A DNA stretch of 64,000 bases from Sorex araneus. Its lineage: Eukaryota > Chordata > Mammalia > Eulipotyphla > Soricidae. The notes below the pieces were generated by a model. That model worked only from the letters and a program-made list of their open reading frames with translations. It was not told the origin of the DNA and did not search any database. A program made the translations under genes and the position numbers. Location of the stretch: assembly GCF_027595985.1 (NCBI RefSeq), contig NC_073312.1:8064983-8128982 (forward strand), given 5' to 3'. Positions 32,941 to 44,848 of this stretch are shown piece after piece (position 1 is the stretch's first letter; the number at the start of each line of letters is the position of its first letter).

Positions 32941-33467
32941 CCTGCAGCTCTCGACTCCATGCCAGGCTGTGGCCTCCTGGACTTCCGGGCCCAGGACCGG
33001 AGGCCCCCTGTGTCTCACGCGCCAGGAGCAACAAGGGCATCCAGGTGGTGCCCGCGGCAGGCCGGGAGCCCGTCCCCCCGGTGGCGCCGACGCCCAAGCT
33101 GCCTCTCGGGACGCCCGTCAGGAAGGGCTGAGGGACCTCTGAGAGGTGGCCGCTCTGGTCACCGTCAGCCTCCGGAGCACTGCAGGCCCGGGGGGCGCCG
33201 GAGCCAACCCAGCCCCTGCCAACTCCCACCTCAGGCCCCTCGGCAGACGCTGAGTGCCCGCTGCTGCTTTCCGCCTCCTCCAGGGAGCAACGCTCAGTCG
33301 CCGAAGGCTGCTTTCCCCTTATTCTGGAGGAGCGTTCTCTGGGGGGCTCGGGGCCCCTCAGGGCACAGCCTGGCTGGCAGGGGGCAGGCGCGTGGTGCCA
33401 GGGAGGGGGCCTGCAGCTGGCACAGCCTGCTCTCTGCCACCAGTCACGCCCCCAGGCCCTCCTCTTG

Positions 33468-33622
33468 GGCTTTGTCTGGTTTTGTGTTTTGGCTCCCAGA
33501 AGTGCTCAGGAGCTCCTCCTGGCTTGGTGCTCAGGGCTCCCTCCCAGCAGTGCTGGGGTTCGTTCCCGGGCCCCCTGCATGCGGGGGTCGGTCTCTGGCC
33601 CGCTAGGCCGTCTCTCTGCTCC
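33468..33622 (-). mobile_element. Old shrew SINE, reverse
   Basis: 'ggctcccagaagtgctcagg' to 'cgtctctctgctccc'. Unique GC-rich sequence surrounds it at 32,940-33,468 and 33,622-34,085, with no gene seen. Confidence 0.7.
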
Positions 33623-34084
33623 CCGCCAGCTCTCTGGCTCTTGACAGTCAAGCGTCAGCTCCTCACTCGCGGTGGCCTTGAGTGGTTGGTGGCTCCCAGC
33701 GTGCCCGTGGGAAGGCACGTGCCTGGGAGCGGGAGGAAGCAGAGGCTCTTTCACACGCCCTGTCACATATGACCTGCACACGGCCCAGTCTGGGTGTCAC
33801 GGGTCTCAAGGTCCTTTCCACGCATATCTCATTGGTTCCCCGGAGCGGGGGACAAGGGCATGGAACCCTACACGCAGATCCCCGGAGCCTCGCCCTGAGC
33901 TCGACGTGGGGAACTTTCCCACTCATGAATGAACGAAGGAGCTGGCCTGGCTCCTTCCCGTGTAGAGAATCCGTCTATCAATTACCCACCCAGTGCTTCC
34001 CGACTGCCCACCCAGAGCAGAGAGACCAGGAAAGAGCACGCTGAGTTTGCTTTCCAGGAGTCTAGAATCTAGTGGCGCATTCAA

Positions 34085-34760
34085 GCTCCGTTCTGCTGAG
34101 CAGGAGAGCACTTGGCTTGCGAGAGCAAGGCTCTGAATTCGATCCTCAGCACTGCGAAAACAAGTAAAACAAACAAACAAACAAAAACCCCAACAATAAC
34201 AGCAAAAAAACCCCAACCTGATCAGAGGAGCCGGGGGAATAGCCTGGTAAGCCTGCCTTGGGAGCGTGTGGTAAAGGGTTCGACCCCCTGGTGTCTCACA
34301 TGCGATCCTGGCAGCATCGCTGCTTGAGTCTGGAGCTCTGGGAGCCAGAAGCTCAAGACGGTGTCAGCAGCACCCTGGCTGGGTAGCGCCATCTCTGGCG
34401 AGCATGTGTGTGCTCCCTGGTGACCCTCCATCAGCCCAACCGTAACCTGTGTGCCTTGAGAGTAGGACCCCCAGCAGGTAAGTACGCAGAAACCTAAGGC
34501 GCAGAAATCTCGGGGAAGCACCTGAGTTAAGTGTGCGACCCCCAGCAGGCCCCCCCTCCCCATCAACAACAACAAAGACCAGGAGGATAGAAACTACCAG
34601 GGTCGTAGTTAGAGTCAGACACGTGCCAGGCTGGAGCATGTCCAGGGAGAAGGCGCTTGCCTGGCACAAGGCTGACCTGGGTTCTGGGTTCCAGCCACAT
34701 ATGGTGCTCTGAGCACCACCAGGAGTGACCCCTGTGAACCGGGAGCACAGGCAGCTGCGC
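34085..34760 (+). mobile_element. Old SINE fragments
   Basis: Diverged forward pieces at about 34,090-34,165, 34,215-34,310 and 34,630-34,745, recognised by 'cgatcctcagcac', 'gggttcgaccccc' and 'gagcaccaccaggagtg'. Confidence 0.55.
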
Positions 34761-34813
34761 CCCCACGCCCCAGTACAGGAACCTCTAAACACCCTCAGAT
34801 GAGCACCAGCCTT

Positions 34814-34990
34814 GGGGCGGGAGTGATAGCACAGCGGGGAGGGCATTTGCCTTGCACGCAGCCGACCTGGGTTCGATTCCCAGCATCCCATAGGGTCCCC
34901 TGAGCACCGCCAGGAGTAATTCCTGAGTGCAGAGCCAGGAGTAACCCCTGTGCATCACCGGGTGTGACCCAGAAAGCAAAAAAAAAAAAG
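34814..34990 (+). mobile_element. Young shrew SINE with 10-bp duplication
   Basis: accagccttg lies at 34805-34814 and 34994-35003. Perfect B box. Poly(A) ends in AAAAAG. Confidence 0.95.
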
Positions 34991-35035
34991 AGAACCAGCC
35001 TTGTCCTGAGACACCCCCAAAGCCTTTTTCTTTTC

Positions 35036-35065
35036 TGCCCGCTGTGCTATCGCTCCAGCCCCCCG
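35036..35065 (-). mobile_element. 30-bp SINE head fragment, reverse
   Basis: Only 'cccgctgtgctatcgctcca' plus the end of the head is present, with no body. It may be a chimeric insertion or deletion remnant. Confidence 0.6.
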
Positions 35066-35429
35066 AAGCTTCTCATGGGCCGGGCCTCCCTACTGGGTGG
35101 CACAGCTCTGCGGCCGGATCCGGCAGAGCTGGAGCAGGTGAGCCTTGCCGGGTCTCACCCCCAGAGCGGCCGGGCGCCAGCGTCCCCCCTGGGATCTGCA
35201 GGGAAGGTCCCCGGCCCCTGGCATGACTCAGTGTCTTGAGGGTAATGACAGGTGCTGGGCGACGGCACAGCCACCCCAAGGTGGCAAGTCACGGAGATGT
35301 CTCGGGACAGCACCTGACAGCCGAGAAGCGCTGAGAAACCGGGTCTCACTCCCGGCACCCCACCCACCTGCCTCACTGAGAAAGGGGGGCGGCCACACCC
35401 GTGCTCGAACCCCATTGCTCTCTCCTGCG

Positions 35430-35690
35430 TTTTATTTTATTTGGCTTTGCAAGGCAAGTACCCTACCCACTGTGCTATCTCTCTGGCCCCTTGTGTTTGT
35501 GTGTGTGTGTTTGTGTGTGTGTGTTTGTGTGTGTGTATGTGTGTTTTGGACCCACACCCAGCTGTGCTCAGGGCTTATTCCTGACACTGTGCTCAGGGAT
35601 CACTCCTAGTGGGGCCCGGGGGACCATACATAGTGTCAGGAATTGAACAGGGGTCGGGTTCATGCTAAGCCAACACCTTAACCCTGGTTT
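35430..35690 (-). mobile_element. Reversed SINE pieces around a (GT)n tract
   Basis: A SINE end at 35,440-35,490, (GT)n at 35,493-35,543 and a second diverged reversed body at about 35,545-35,690. Confidence 0.65.
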
Positions 35691-35717
35691 AAGCCTGTTT
35701 CTCCACCACGGGTATTT

Positions 35718-36092
35718 CTTTTTTCTTTTTGGGTCACACCTGGCAATGCACAGGGGTTACTCCTGGCTCATGCACTCAGGAATTACTCCCGGAAGTGCTC
35801 AGGGGACCATATGGGATGCTGGGAATCGAACCTGGGTCAGCCGCATGCAAGATAAATGCCCTACCCGCTGTGCTATCACTCTAGCCCATCATGGGTATTT
35901 TAAAAATTCCTTTTGTTACTTATTTTCAGCTTAGTCCTTGAGGGGCCACACCCAGTGATGCTCAGGGGTTACTCCTGGCTCTACACTCTGGAGTCGATCC
36001 TGATGGTGCTCGGGGAACCGTATGGGATCGAACCCTGGTTGGCCGCCTGCAAGACCAATGCCCTCCCCGCTGTCCTATCTCTCCGGCAGCCA
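35718..36092 (-). mobile_element. Two reversed SINEs in a row
   Basis: A young copy at 35,718-35,887 flanked by acgggtattt/atgggtattt (one mismatch), and an older copy at 35,935-36,092. Confidence 0.85.
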
Positions 36093-36945
36093 GTCAGAAT
36101 ATTTTCTGATAAAGACCAGGAAGAGTGTGTCCATACCGACACAGAGAAGGAGATTAGCAGAGAACCACTTCTGTTCTGTCTAACCCGATTCACCCCCTGT
36201 TTCGTATCAGTTCCCCCGTCCGAGGAGGGCCGGTTTCTGGCAGAGAAGCCCCGCTGGGCTCGGGGCAAGGCCCGGCGGATGGAGGAGCCGCTTCTGCACG
36301 ACTCACCGGGCAGTTTATAGCAGCATGTCCCCGCGCCTGGGACCGTGGGGTCACTAAGGGCCCGGGCTGCTGATGTCAAGTCTATTTGGATGCAATGTTT
36401 TAAAATAACCTCAAATACAATTACCGCCGAGGATGGACTGCTTGAATGACTCGAGAAATAGCCCCGAGATCGTTCATTACCTAATTACAGCGCTGCGCCC
36501 ACAGAGCCCGGCCAGGCAGACACAGATGAGTCACCCGCTGCTCGGGGCCCAGGGGGCCGCTGGGCGCTGTCCCCTGGGGCCCGGGCTGGGCGGTGGCGCT
36601 CGTGACCAGCACGGGGGACAATTCGCTCGTGACTGGGCTCTTAGCATGGTGGGAAGGGGCCGTGGGAGATCCAGAAAGGCGCCTGCTTGCTGGGACCCCT
36701 CGCCCGCCGCCCACCTGAGCTCAGTGTGATTTTAGCAACTCCTGGGTCTCGCGGTGTTCCTGGTGACACCACAGAGCATGTGTGCTTCCGGCCCCCGCAG
36801 AAAGCCTCAGACCCTCAGTGGGCAAGTGTGGGCAGCCCCCGGGTGACACTGAGCCACCCCCACAACCCTCCCCGCCAGCTTCTTTGACAGTTGATTTCCT
36901 GAGAGCCAACAAAGATCAGAGCAGAGCCGCTGGGCCCAGTGGCAG
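36093..36945. other. Repeat-free block, candidate conserved non-coding DNA
   Basis: 36,370-36,540 is AT-rich and contains TTTTAAAATAAC (MEF2-like), two TAATTAC words and TGAGTCA (36,530). No exon seen. Confidence 0.4.
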
Positions 36946-36949
36946 AAGG

Positions 36950-38530
36950 GCCGGAGAGGTAGTGCAATGGGCAGGGCCTGGCGTGCAGCTGCCCCTGGTC
37001 CAATGCCCAGCACTGTCATGGTTCCCCGAGTACTGCCAAGGCTCACCCCTGAGTCCAAAGCCAGGAACAGCCCCGAGCACCGAAGGCTCCATGAACGCTC
37101 CCTGGCCAGTCTGAGCCATGCGGGGCTGGGAGACGGCTCGCAGGGCTGAGCGCACACTGGCGCACAGACCCTGGGTCTGGCCCCTGGTGTGGGGCCCGGG
37201 TTCCCCCGCGGCTCTGCGAGTGCGGTAACTGCGCCTTGTGGGCCCGGCCACTGGAGCTTCCGATTCTCCTCCCAAACGAAGGCCGGGAAGCCTGTGGGCC
37301 AGAGACCAGCTTCACGCTCCTCAGCCCGGCGCGTACCGTAGGTACCGTAGGCTCCAGGCGGACCGTCCACGCCCCGCATAGCCGTCGTGCGCAGGAGCGT
37401 CCAGTGCAGTTCCCCGGCTGCCACCGGCCGGAGCCAGCCAGGCTGCAGGCTCGGAAATGAGATTAGAGAAGCGCCGTTTGTCGTCCTAGACGCTGTCTCG
37501 GCCACAGATTCTTGCAGAAGACCCGGGTGAGTGTCGCCTCCCCACACCCAGGCACTGAAGGCACCGCCAGGGCGTCCCGGCCCCCGGGACGCAGGGACAG
37601 ACCACCCCCCACGCGTCCCAGGGCCACTGGGTGTGGCCCATAATTTATGGTGTTTTTTTTTTTTGACCATCCTAGGTGGTCCTCGGGGCTTCATCCTGGT
37701 GGGCTTGGGGGACCAGCCAGGTGGGCTCTGAGATCGAACTCAGGTTGGCTGCCTGTAAGACCAGCGCCCCCACCTGCTGTGCCGTCTCTCCGGCCCTGGG
37801 ACCCCTACTTCCAAAGGAGTCTTTTGGAGCGGGCGCAGGACCGTGAGAGCAGATGTGGAGGGTGAGACGCAAAGCTCAGCCTGGCAGAGATCCGGGGGAC
37901 TGACCGCTGTGTTTCCGAGCTGACCTCTCGAGGGCCCGGGGAGTGAGGAGGAGGAGGAGGAGGAGGAGGAGGGGGAGGAGGAGAAGGAGGGGGAGGAGGA
38001 GGAGGAGTGGGGAGGAAGAGGAGGAGGAGGAGGAGGAGGAGAAGGAGGAGGAGGAGGAGGAAAAGCAGGAGGAGAAGGAGGGGGAGGAGGGCTCAGAGCC
38101 AGCAGGAGACAAGGGGTGACTCCCGCAGCGTGCCGGTTCAGGGAGCCAGCCCAGGGCTCCCTGGGGGGGGGGGGGCAGGACAGGGGACAGCAGGGGCCCA
38201 GCCGGGAGGCCCTCAAGGGAGGGTCTGGCTGGCCCAGACATGGGGTTTTGGACGCTCCCCCCGGCCCCCGTCTTCTGTCCTACGGTCTGGGAGGGGGAGA
38301 CGTCAGGTGGCCAACACGAGAGGGCAGGGTGGGCCTCGTCCCTGCCAGCACCCCACGGGCACCCCTGTGCTGCGGGTGACGGGCATCAGACGCTAACCGA
38401 GGGAGCAGGAGCGATGGCACAGCGGGGAGGGCACGAGCCTTGCACGCGGCCGACCCGGGATCAATGCCCGGTGTCCCCGAAAGTCCCCTGAGCACCTGAG
38501 TGCAGAGCCGGGAGTGACGGCGGGCGTGCC
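36950..38530. mobile_element. Scattered old SINEs
   Basis: Forward at about 36,950-37,085, reverse at about 37,640-37,797 (starts with T-run) and forward at about 38,402-38,530. Unique GC-rich sequence separates them (37,090-37,635). Confidence 0.6.
37942..38094. repeat. (GGA)n purine triplet repeat
   Basis: About 150 bp of GGA/GAG with AAG interruptions. It encodes poly-Arg, poly-Glu or poly-Ser/Pro frames with no gene meaning. Confidence 0.96.
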
Positions 38531-38639
38531 TCCCGCCTCTCCTCACCCCGCCCCCCTGCTAGTTCCTAACCTGGGAATTCTCTGGGCCCTGTAGAATTTA
38601 CTTCTTTGAAAGGTTCTTTGCCTTTCTCTCTTGGAGGGG

Positions 38640-40005
38640 GGCGGTTGGGTCACGCCCCGTGCTGCTCCAGGGCCACGCCCAACTCTGAGTTTGAGGTCAC
38701 TCCAGGGGGTGGCCAGGGGGACATCTGGTGCCAGGCCTGGACCCTGGGTCTTTTGATCAAAGCCTGGGCTCTGCGGGATTCCAGGCTCTGTGAGTGAAAC
38801 GGGGTCACACGCTCCTGTGGGCGTCACGGTGGGCGTCCGGTGGGGTGGGGGTGGGGGGCCTGGCCCCCCACTGATGTTGAGAGATGGGTTCTGGCCGGCT
38901 GCCCTGGTCAAGGTCATGGTTAGCAGCGGATTTTTAAGTCATTCCAGCAGTTTAGGGGGTGAGGGGGACCCCTAACATGCCCGAGGCGGGTGGGGTCAGC
39001 GTGCGGGTGTCCACCCGCCTCAAACCCAGAGTCGGTGCCCAGATTCCCTGGCCCCGCCCTCTGCCCCCCTGATTCTGCGCAGCTCCCGTTGAGTTTAGGA
39101 TGCCAGAAGCTTTGGCCGTGTTCCTCATACAAGGCTCCAGACCAAGTGCTCCCAGCAAGGAGTGTCCCCTGAATCCATGTAAGAGTTGTCGGGATTAGAC
39201 GTTTCCACTGTCCCTCTCGGCTTCAATTTTCTTTTTCTTTTTCTGGCAACACCCAGCCGTGTTCAGGGCTGACTCCTGGCTTTGTGCCCAGGAATCACTC
39301 CTGGCTCGGACCCAGGTCTGCCTCCTGCTAGGTACGCACTTCCCCACTGTTCCACCGCTCCGGAGGCCCCGAGGCTTCAGACTTCGAGAGGGAAAGGGTC
39401 CGGATTGTAAGGACAGAGCGACGCGGATCCAAGGTTTGAAAAACTCCCCTCACGGCCAGAGAGATGCACAGTGGCCAAAGCACCTCGCTGGCTTGTGGTC
39501 ACCCCGGCCCCGTGCCCAGCGTCCAGAGCAGCCCCCGAGCTAAAGGCCAGGAGTCGCCGGGAGCAGCACGGGATGTGGCCCCTGAACAACACAAAACCCC
39601 TCAACTAACACAACTCCTCCAAGGCAGTTACTGCTCCCGGTCTCCGTCCTACAACCTGGAAAGGACAGTTGACAGTGACCGCTTCCTCCTAGGGCCTCTG
39701 TGGCCGGAGTTTCACCTAAAATCTGCAAAGTCCTGCCCGGCAGGGAGCAAGCTGGCTGGGGGCATTGGTGCTTCTCTGAGTCCTTCTGCGTGCACATGGG
39801 ATGCACGTTCCCTTCGCCACCCCCCCGCGCCCCCCATCCCAGGCTTATTTTATTTCTTTTGCTTTTTGGGTCACACACACCCAACGATGCTCGGGGGTTG
39901 CTCCTGGTGGTGCTCAGGGGCCCATATGGAATCCTGGGATCAAGCCCGAGTCGGCTGCGTGCAAGGCAAGTGCCCTCCCTGCTGTACTATCGCTCCAGCC
40001 CCCTT
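38640..40005. mobile_element. Scattered old SINEs
   Basis: Reverse at about 38,640-38,770 and 39,235-39,368, forward at about 39,440-39,580, and a younger reverse copy at about 39,857-40,005 with a T-run/A-run at the head side. The rest is unique. Confidence 0.6.
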
Positions 40006-40009
40006 TTTT

Positions 40010-40460
40010 AAAAAAAAAAAAGAATTTATTTTGTTATTAGTTCTCTGGGTCCCGGGCTGATGAGAAAGCAAGTTTCCCGCAGGCACGGCGAGATGGGGCT
40101 CCCAAGGCTGCACAGCTAAGGTCCTCAGCACTCAGCCTGGGCACAGTTCCACAGCGACGCCCGTGGATTTTCCCAATTCTTTTAAGATCACCGGGCGGTG
40201 TTTCACTGAATAGACGGTTAGCATTTCTACATTACCAAGGGAAGGTGTTGGAGGTATATAATTATGCATTTGTTCAGAGGGTTTGTGCTTGTTATTAACG
40301 TATGCCAACAGCCCTCTGAATAATTCAAACAGCCTTTTCAACTCTCATAGGCCGTATACGCCTGACCCACATTCCCTGCCAACAGCGCTGTCGAGACACC
40401 AGCTGAATCTCCAGTGAACTCCGTGGGCCAGGCTGGACACTGTCTGGACTCCCCTTTACA
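40010..40460. other. AT-richer unique block
   Basis: 40,180-40,330 has no repeat signature and contains 'ataattatgcatttg' and 'gttattaacgtatgc'. It is a candidate conserved element by composition only. Confidence 0.35.
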
Positions 40461-40464
40461 CACG

Positions 40465-40640
40465 GCCAGAGCCACAGTGCGGCGGGCGGGCGCTCGCTCT
40501 CCACGTGGCCAGCCGGGCCTGATCTCTGGGCCTGCATACGGGCCCCCAAACCCTTCCAGGAGTGGGGTCCTCAGGCACAGAGCGAGGGGTAAGCCCTGGG
40601 CACCACCAGGTCTGGCCCCCAAACAAAACAAAACAACAAC
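40465..40640 (+). mobile_element. Old shrew SINE
   Basis: Ends 'caccaccaggtctggccccc' plus (CAAAA)n. The head is strongly diverged. Confidence 0.6.
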
Positions 40641-40644
40641 AAGA

Positions 40645-41502
40645 AAAAGGGTGTGTGTCGCGGGACGGATTTCCTGATTAATGTGGAACCACAAGAAGGT
40701 GAGAGAAACACTCTTCATGGGCATAAGCCCTCAGCGGAATAATAAAAGCGCCAGGGGGTGGGGGGTTATGATTATTTTTCCATTTGGCTTCCTGGTGCCT
40801 CCAATTCAGTGTCCTGCTGTTCCGAGGGATTCTGAAGGGAGCTGATCGGAACTGAAACGGAAGCGCCTGGAACCGCATCTCGTACCAGGGCCTGGAACCC
40901 GCCCCATCTCACCGTCTCTGCATTTCAACCCCTTTCGGCCCCTGGGGTGAGTTTCGAGTCTGACACTGGCTGGATGATTGGGAACTGAGTCAGGCACAGG
41001 GCTCCTGGTTTGGCTGCACTTCCGTGTCCCCTGGAATGTACGAAAATACATCTTGGGGTGGGGGGTCGTGTCTCTCTGCACCTCAGGGAGACGGGCGCAG
41101 CCGTGTCCCCGCATCTGGTGGAGGAAACTGCATGGAGGAATAGCACAGCATCTGGTCACGAGTTCAACTCCCCAGGGGCCCACATGCACCGAGGATGATC
41201 CTGGCACCTCTGCTCTGTGACCCCCCAGGGAAACAGGCCGTTCCCAGCTGCACCACAGCCAGGCATAAGTAAGCACCACAAAACGCTGACAACGCAGGGG
41301 AGCAATGAAACGGAACGAGACGCTGGGCGCCGTGGCCAGGAAGAGTGACGTCTGTGAGTGTGTGTGGCCCCCAGCACCCCGGGGAGCACGAGTGCCAGCC
41401 CCGCTACTCCAGGGGGACCCCCAGCTGGTACCACAGCCAGGCCAAGTGGTGCGGCCCCTGGCCCCTGACCCTGATGGTCACAACAGCCACCGGCAACAAC
41501 AA
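40645..41502. other. Unique DNA
   Basis: Weak SINE-like debris at 41,120-41,260. Nothing else recognised. Confidence 0.45.
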
Positions 41503-41515
41503 TGGGGCAAGATAG

Positions 41516-41750
41516 CACTGTAGCACTGCTGTCTTGTTGTTCATCGATTTGCTGGAGTGGGCACCAGTAACGTCTCCATTGTGGGACTTGTTGTGACTGT
41601 TTTTGGCATATCGAATACGCCACGGGGAGCTTGCCAGGCTCTGCGTGCGGGCGGGATACTCTCAGTAGCTTGCCAGGTTCTCCAAGAGGGACGGAGGAAT
41701 CGAACCCGGGTCGGTTGTGTGCAAGGCAAACGCCCTACCCACTGTGCCCG
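41516..41750 (-). mobile_element. Compound SINE, reverse, with 13-bp duplication
   Basis: tggggcaagatag (41503-41515) and tggggaaagatag (41751-41763) flank it with one mismatch. On the element strand the 3' end reads gaacaacaagacagcagtgctacagtg. The outermost part of the head is missing. Confidence 0.9.
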
Positions 41751-41876
41751 TGGGGAAAGATAGGCGGAGGAATAAAAAGAATTGAACTTACCATCAATAA
41801 ATCGGGTGACTTCACTGCGACATGGGGGCTGTGGCAGAGGCCATGCGGGTGACAGGGCCGTCCAGGCACCACCAGC

Positions 41877-43181
41877 AAGAAGCCGCCGTCGCCGCATGAG
41901 ATCAACCCCGGAGGCAACTGAACCACTTTGGACACGAGCGGCGCCCCCAAAATGCCTCCAAACTGTGTGCTGGGAGCTTCTGGCCCAGGCGCTGCCGGCA
42001 TGATTGTATAGCCGGTTTTTAGACTCTACCGGAAGCCCGGGATAGCCGATGGGCGGGACTCCCGGATCCGCCCTGTGCCGGCCGACATTTAAGCAGAGAG
42101 CCACGTGGGGACGCTCTCTGCTTAAATATCTTCCAAAAGATATTAGGAAGACCTAATATCTTTTGATTGTTTGATTGTCAGCAACGTGTAAATGTTCCTT
42201 TTTGGCAGGGCTTAATGTGGGGGGAAACTCCAAACAATAGTACTAAGTTTTTTGTTAAAGGGTAAAAGATTGTAGCGATAGAATTTTAGGCAGAATTTTC
42301 CCTGGACTTTAACGGGTCGGACTTTGGTGGGAAATCCTAACAAGAATAGTAAGTCTTTTGCTGAAATATTGAAGGCCACCAAAGTGGTAGCCATCTCTAT
42401 AGACTGAACTAAGCCATATCCCCACGCCGGCTGAGAAGAAATATCCTTCTTTCTCGGGAAAAAACGCGGCGTGGCGTTAACCATAGTATGATGTCCATTA
42501 AGCTGACACGGACCTGGTGGCGTGGGAATCGGATGCAAGGGAATAAATTATTATGTACTTGGAACAGCGGGACGCTGGTGGAACCTTGAGCCGGGGCCGA
42601 TACCAGCGTATTACTTTTGGTTCCAGAAACTGTTTGCAGACATTATACCAGACTATCAACTAAGCTAGAGCCCCACGCCGGCTGATGACGAGAAATAACC
42701 ATCTCTTTTGGTTTGTTTCCCTTTGTCAGGCAGCGTGGTGATTACTAAACAGGCGTGATCTCGGTGGCGCGGGACGAGGGGGGGAAAAAATAGAAAAGTT
42801 ATGTAACAAACAGCGGGACTTAATATCTCTACATTCTCAGCAATGGAGAACCATCAAATGCTTCCTTGACAGTGGGACTGTCTTCTCTTTTTTGGGGGGA
42901 AACCCTAGCAACAATAGTGAATTATGTGTTGAAACATGGACTGTAACCAAGATAAAGCGTAAACGAAGTGAAACTTATCACTTACAAGGGCGGGGACTGG
43001 GGGGGTGGGAGGGGGCGGGAGGTATAATGGGGTGGTTGGTGATGGAATATGGGCACGGGTGAAGGGAAGGGTGTTTGAGTACAGTATAACTGACATAATC
43101 ATGAGAACTTTGTAACCCTCCACATGGTGATTCAATAAAATTTAAATTAAAAAAAAAAAAGAAAAAAAAGAAGCCGCCGTC
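41877..43181 (+). mobile_element. 1.28-kb non-coding retroposon with perfect 14-bp duplication
   Basis: The word aagaagccgccgtc is duplicated at 41877-41890 and 43168-43181, and the 1277 bp between ends in poly(A) preceded by 'ttcaataaaatttaaatt'. The element has no coding frame of note. It contains two perfect hairpins (42,087-42,165), a ~251-bp tandem duplication (about 42,385-42,635 and 42,636-42,790, keyed by 'ccccacgccggctga') and three copies of a ~60-bp module (42,220, 42,328, 42,893; 'ggaaa..cc.a.caatagt'). The last 250 bp resemble the LINE-like tails at 14.35 and 48.6 kb. Confidence 0.8.
42087..42165. repeat. Two adjacent perfect hairpins
   Basis: Hairpin 1 has 15-bp arms 42087-42101 and 42113-42127 (atttaagcagagagc) with an 11-nt loop. 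Hairpin 2 has 14-bp arms 42134-42147 and 42152-42165 (caaaagatattagg) with a 4-nt loop. Confidence 0.95.
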
Positions 43182-43184
43182 CTC

Positions 43185-44260
43185 GGCTCAGGGGACCAGG
43201 AAGAATGGGCGCCCCGACCAGTGGCCTTTTGCACAGCCGGAAGTGGGGGGAGCAGCAGGAACTCCCCTCCCCCGCTCGCAGCACCGACCCCAGAGCAGTC
43301 AGGCCCCCAGCACTGTTCTCAACCAGAGAAAAGGGTGGAAGGGGAGCGCAGGCAGAGTTAGCGTGGGGGTCAGGCGCTGGCCTTTCCCCCACTGACCCTG
43401 GCTCGAACCCCCTGGCCCGCCGGTGGCCCCTGAGCGCAGCCAGGGATAGTTCCTGAGCACTGTTGGCTGAGGCTCCACCCCGCCCATCCTCCCCCAAAGG
43501 CAGGCAGAAATCCTGATGCCCGTTAGATTCTAGGGGTCAGCGGGCAGCCCCTGGCATCCTCTACCAAAGGTCCTGGGGCCTGGGACAGTGCTGGGAGGCA
43601 GGTGTGAGGCTGATTCGGCGAAGGAGCAGAGCCGGGTCTGGGCAGGAAGCGCCCAGGGCGGGTGTCGAGAGGGAGCCAGGAGGCGCAGAAGGGCCACCGC
43701 GGGCAAGAGGAGGGCCCGGGCGCGGGGCGGGCAAGAGTGGGGCGTGGGGGGTGACCCGTGAGAATGTGGCCGTGGTGGATCACGTGGTGGATCACGATCC
43801 CGTGACGCGGGGCGTGTGGCCCCCAGCAGGACCTGGGCTGTGTTGCCCACTGTGGGGCGACGGGGAAGGCTGGACTGTGCTTCTCTGGGATTCTGGCCAC
43901 AGCCGGGGTACTTGTCCTCCTGGCTCAGCCCCGGGTCGCTTCCAGCAATGCTAAGGCCAGCACAGAACCCGGGTTCGAACCTAGGGGCCCCGCGTGCGAA
44001 GCAGGGGCCCAGCCCTTCGAGCCACAGATTTGATTTTGCTTGATTATTTATTGCCGTGTCGGGGATCGAACCCAGGGCCTCTCACACACTCAGCTCCACC
44101 GCCGAGCCGGCCCAGAGGCGTATCAGGTTATGGCTCGACAATTACCTGCCTTTATTTATTTTTTTCCTCCATGGTGGGATTACTAGGGGTTGACCCCGGG
44201 TCTCAGGCTTGCGGGGTCTGAGTCACACCCGGGGCCCCAGACAAGATTTTGGCCGTTGAG
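43185..44260. other. GC-rich DNA with diverged SINEs
   Basis: A reversed diverged SINE lies at about 43,835-44,030, with similar debris at 44,050-44,110 and a possible forward fragment at 43,380-43,490. No gene supported. Confidence 0.5.
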
Positions 44261-44261
44261 G

Positions 44262-44420
44262 GGCTGGAGCAATAGCACAGCAGGTTCGGGTGCTTGTCTT
44301 GCACGCGGCCGATCCGGGTTCGATTCCCAGCATCCCATGGGGTCCCCTGAGCACCGCCAGGAGTGATTCCTGAGTGCAGGGCCAGGAGGAACCCCTGAGC
44401 ATCGCCAAAAAGAAAAAAAA
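44262..44420 (+). mobile_element. Shrew SINE
   Basis: Head ggggctggagcaatagcac, perfect B box. It ends 'catcgccaaaaagaaaaaaaa' and lacks 'gggtgtgaccc'. 44,421-44,840 behind it is GC-rich and unique. Confidence 0.93.
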
Positions 44421-44848
44421 GATTTTGGCTGGTGGAGTGGTCACGTCTGCCGTTTTCCAATGGTCCCTGGCTGGTGCGTGGGCAGCCGGGACAGGGCGGA
44501 CCCGGCGGCCGCTTCAGGCCCGCGAGGACGGAGGGAGGTCGAGCTCAGTCCCCCTGTCCTGCCCAGCCGTTCCCGGACAGTCCCCGCTCTGTCCTGGGTC
44601 CCCGCCACTGCCCACCGCACACCCCCGCCTGCCCGTGAGGACGGTTCCGGGGCACGTTGTGAGAGACGGCACCCACACACAGCCGGCTAGGTTCCAGGGC
44701 GTGGCCCGCGGCGTGGAGGACGAGGCCCTTTGCCCGGGCTGGTGCCCAGCTGAGAGCCTCGTGCTGCCAGCGGGGCTGACGGGGTCTCCCAAGCCCAGCA
44801 GCAGCCTTTCGGGGGGGGGGGCTGCACCCCAAGCGCTCTAGCTGTTGG

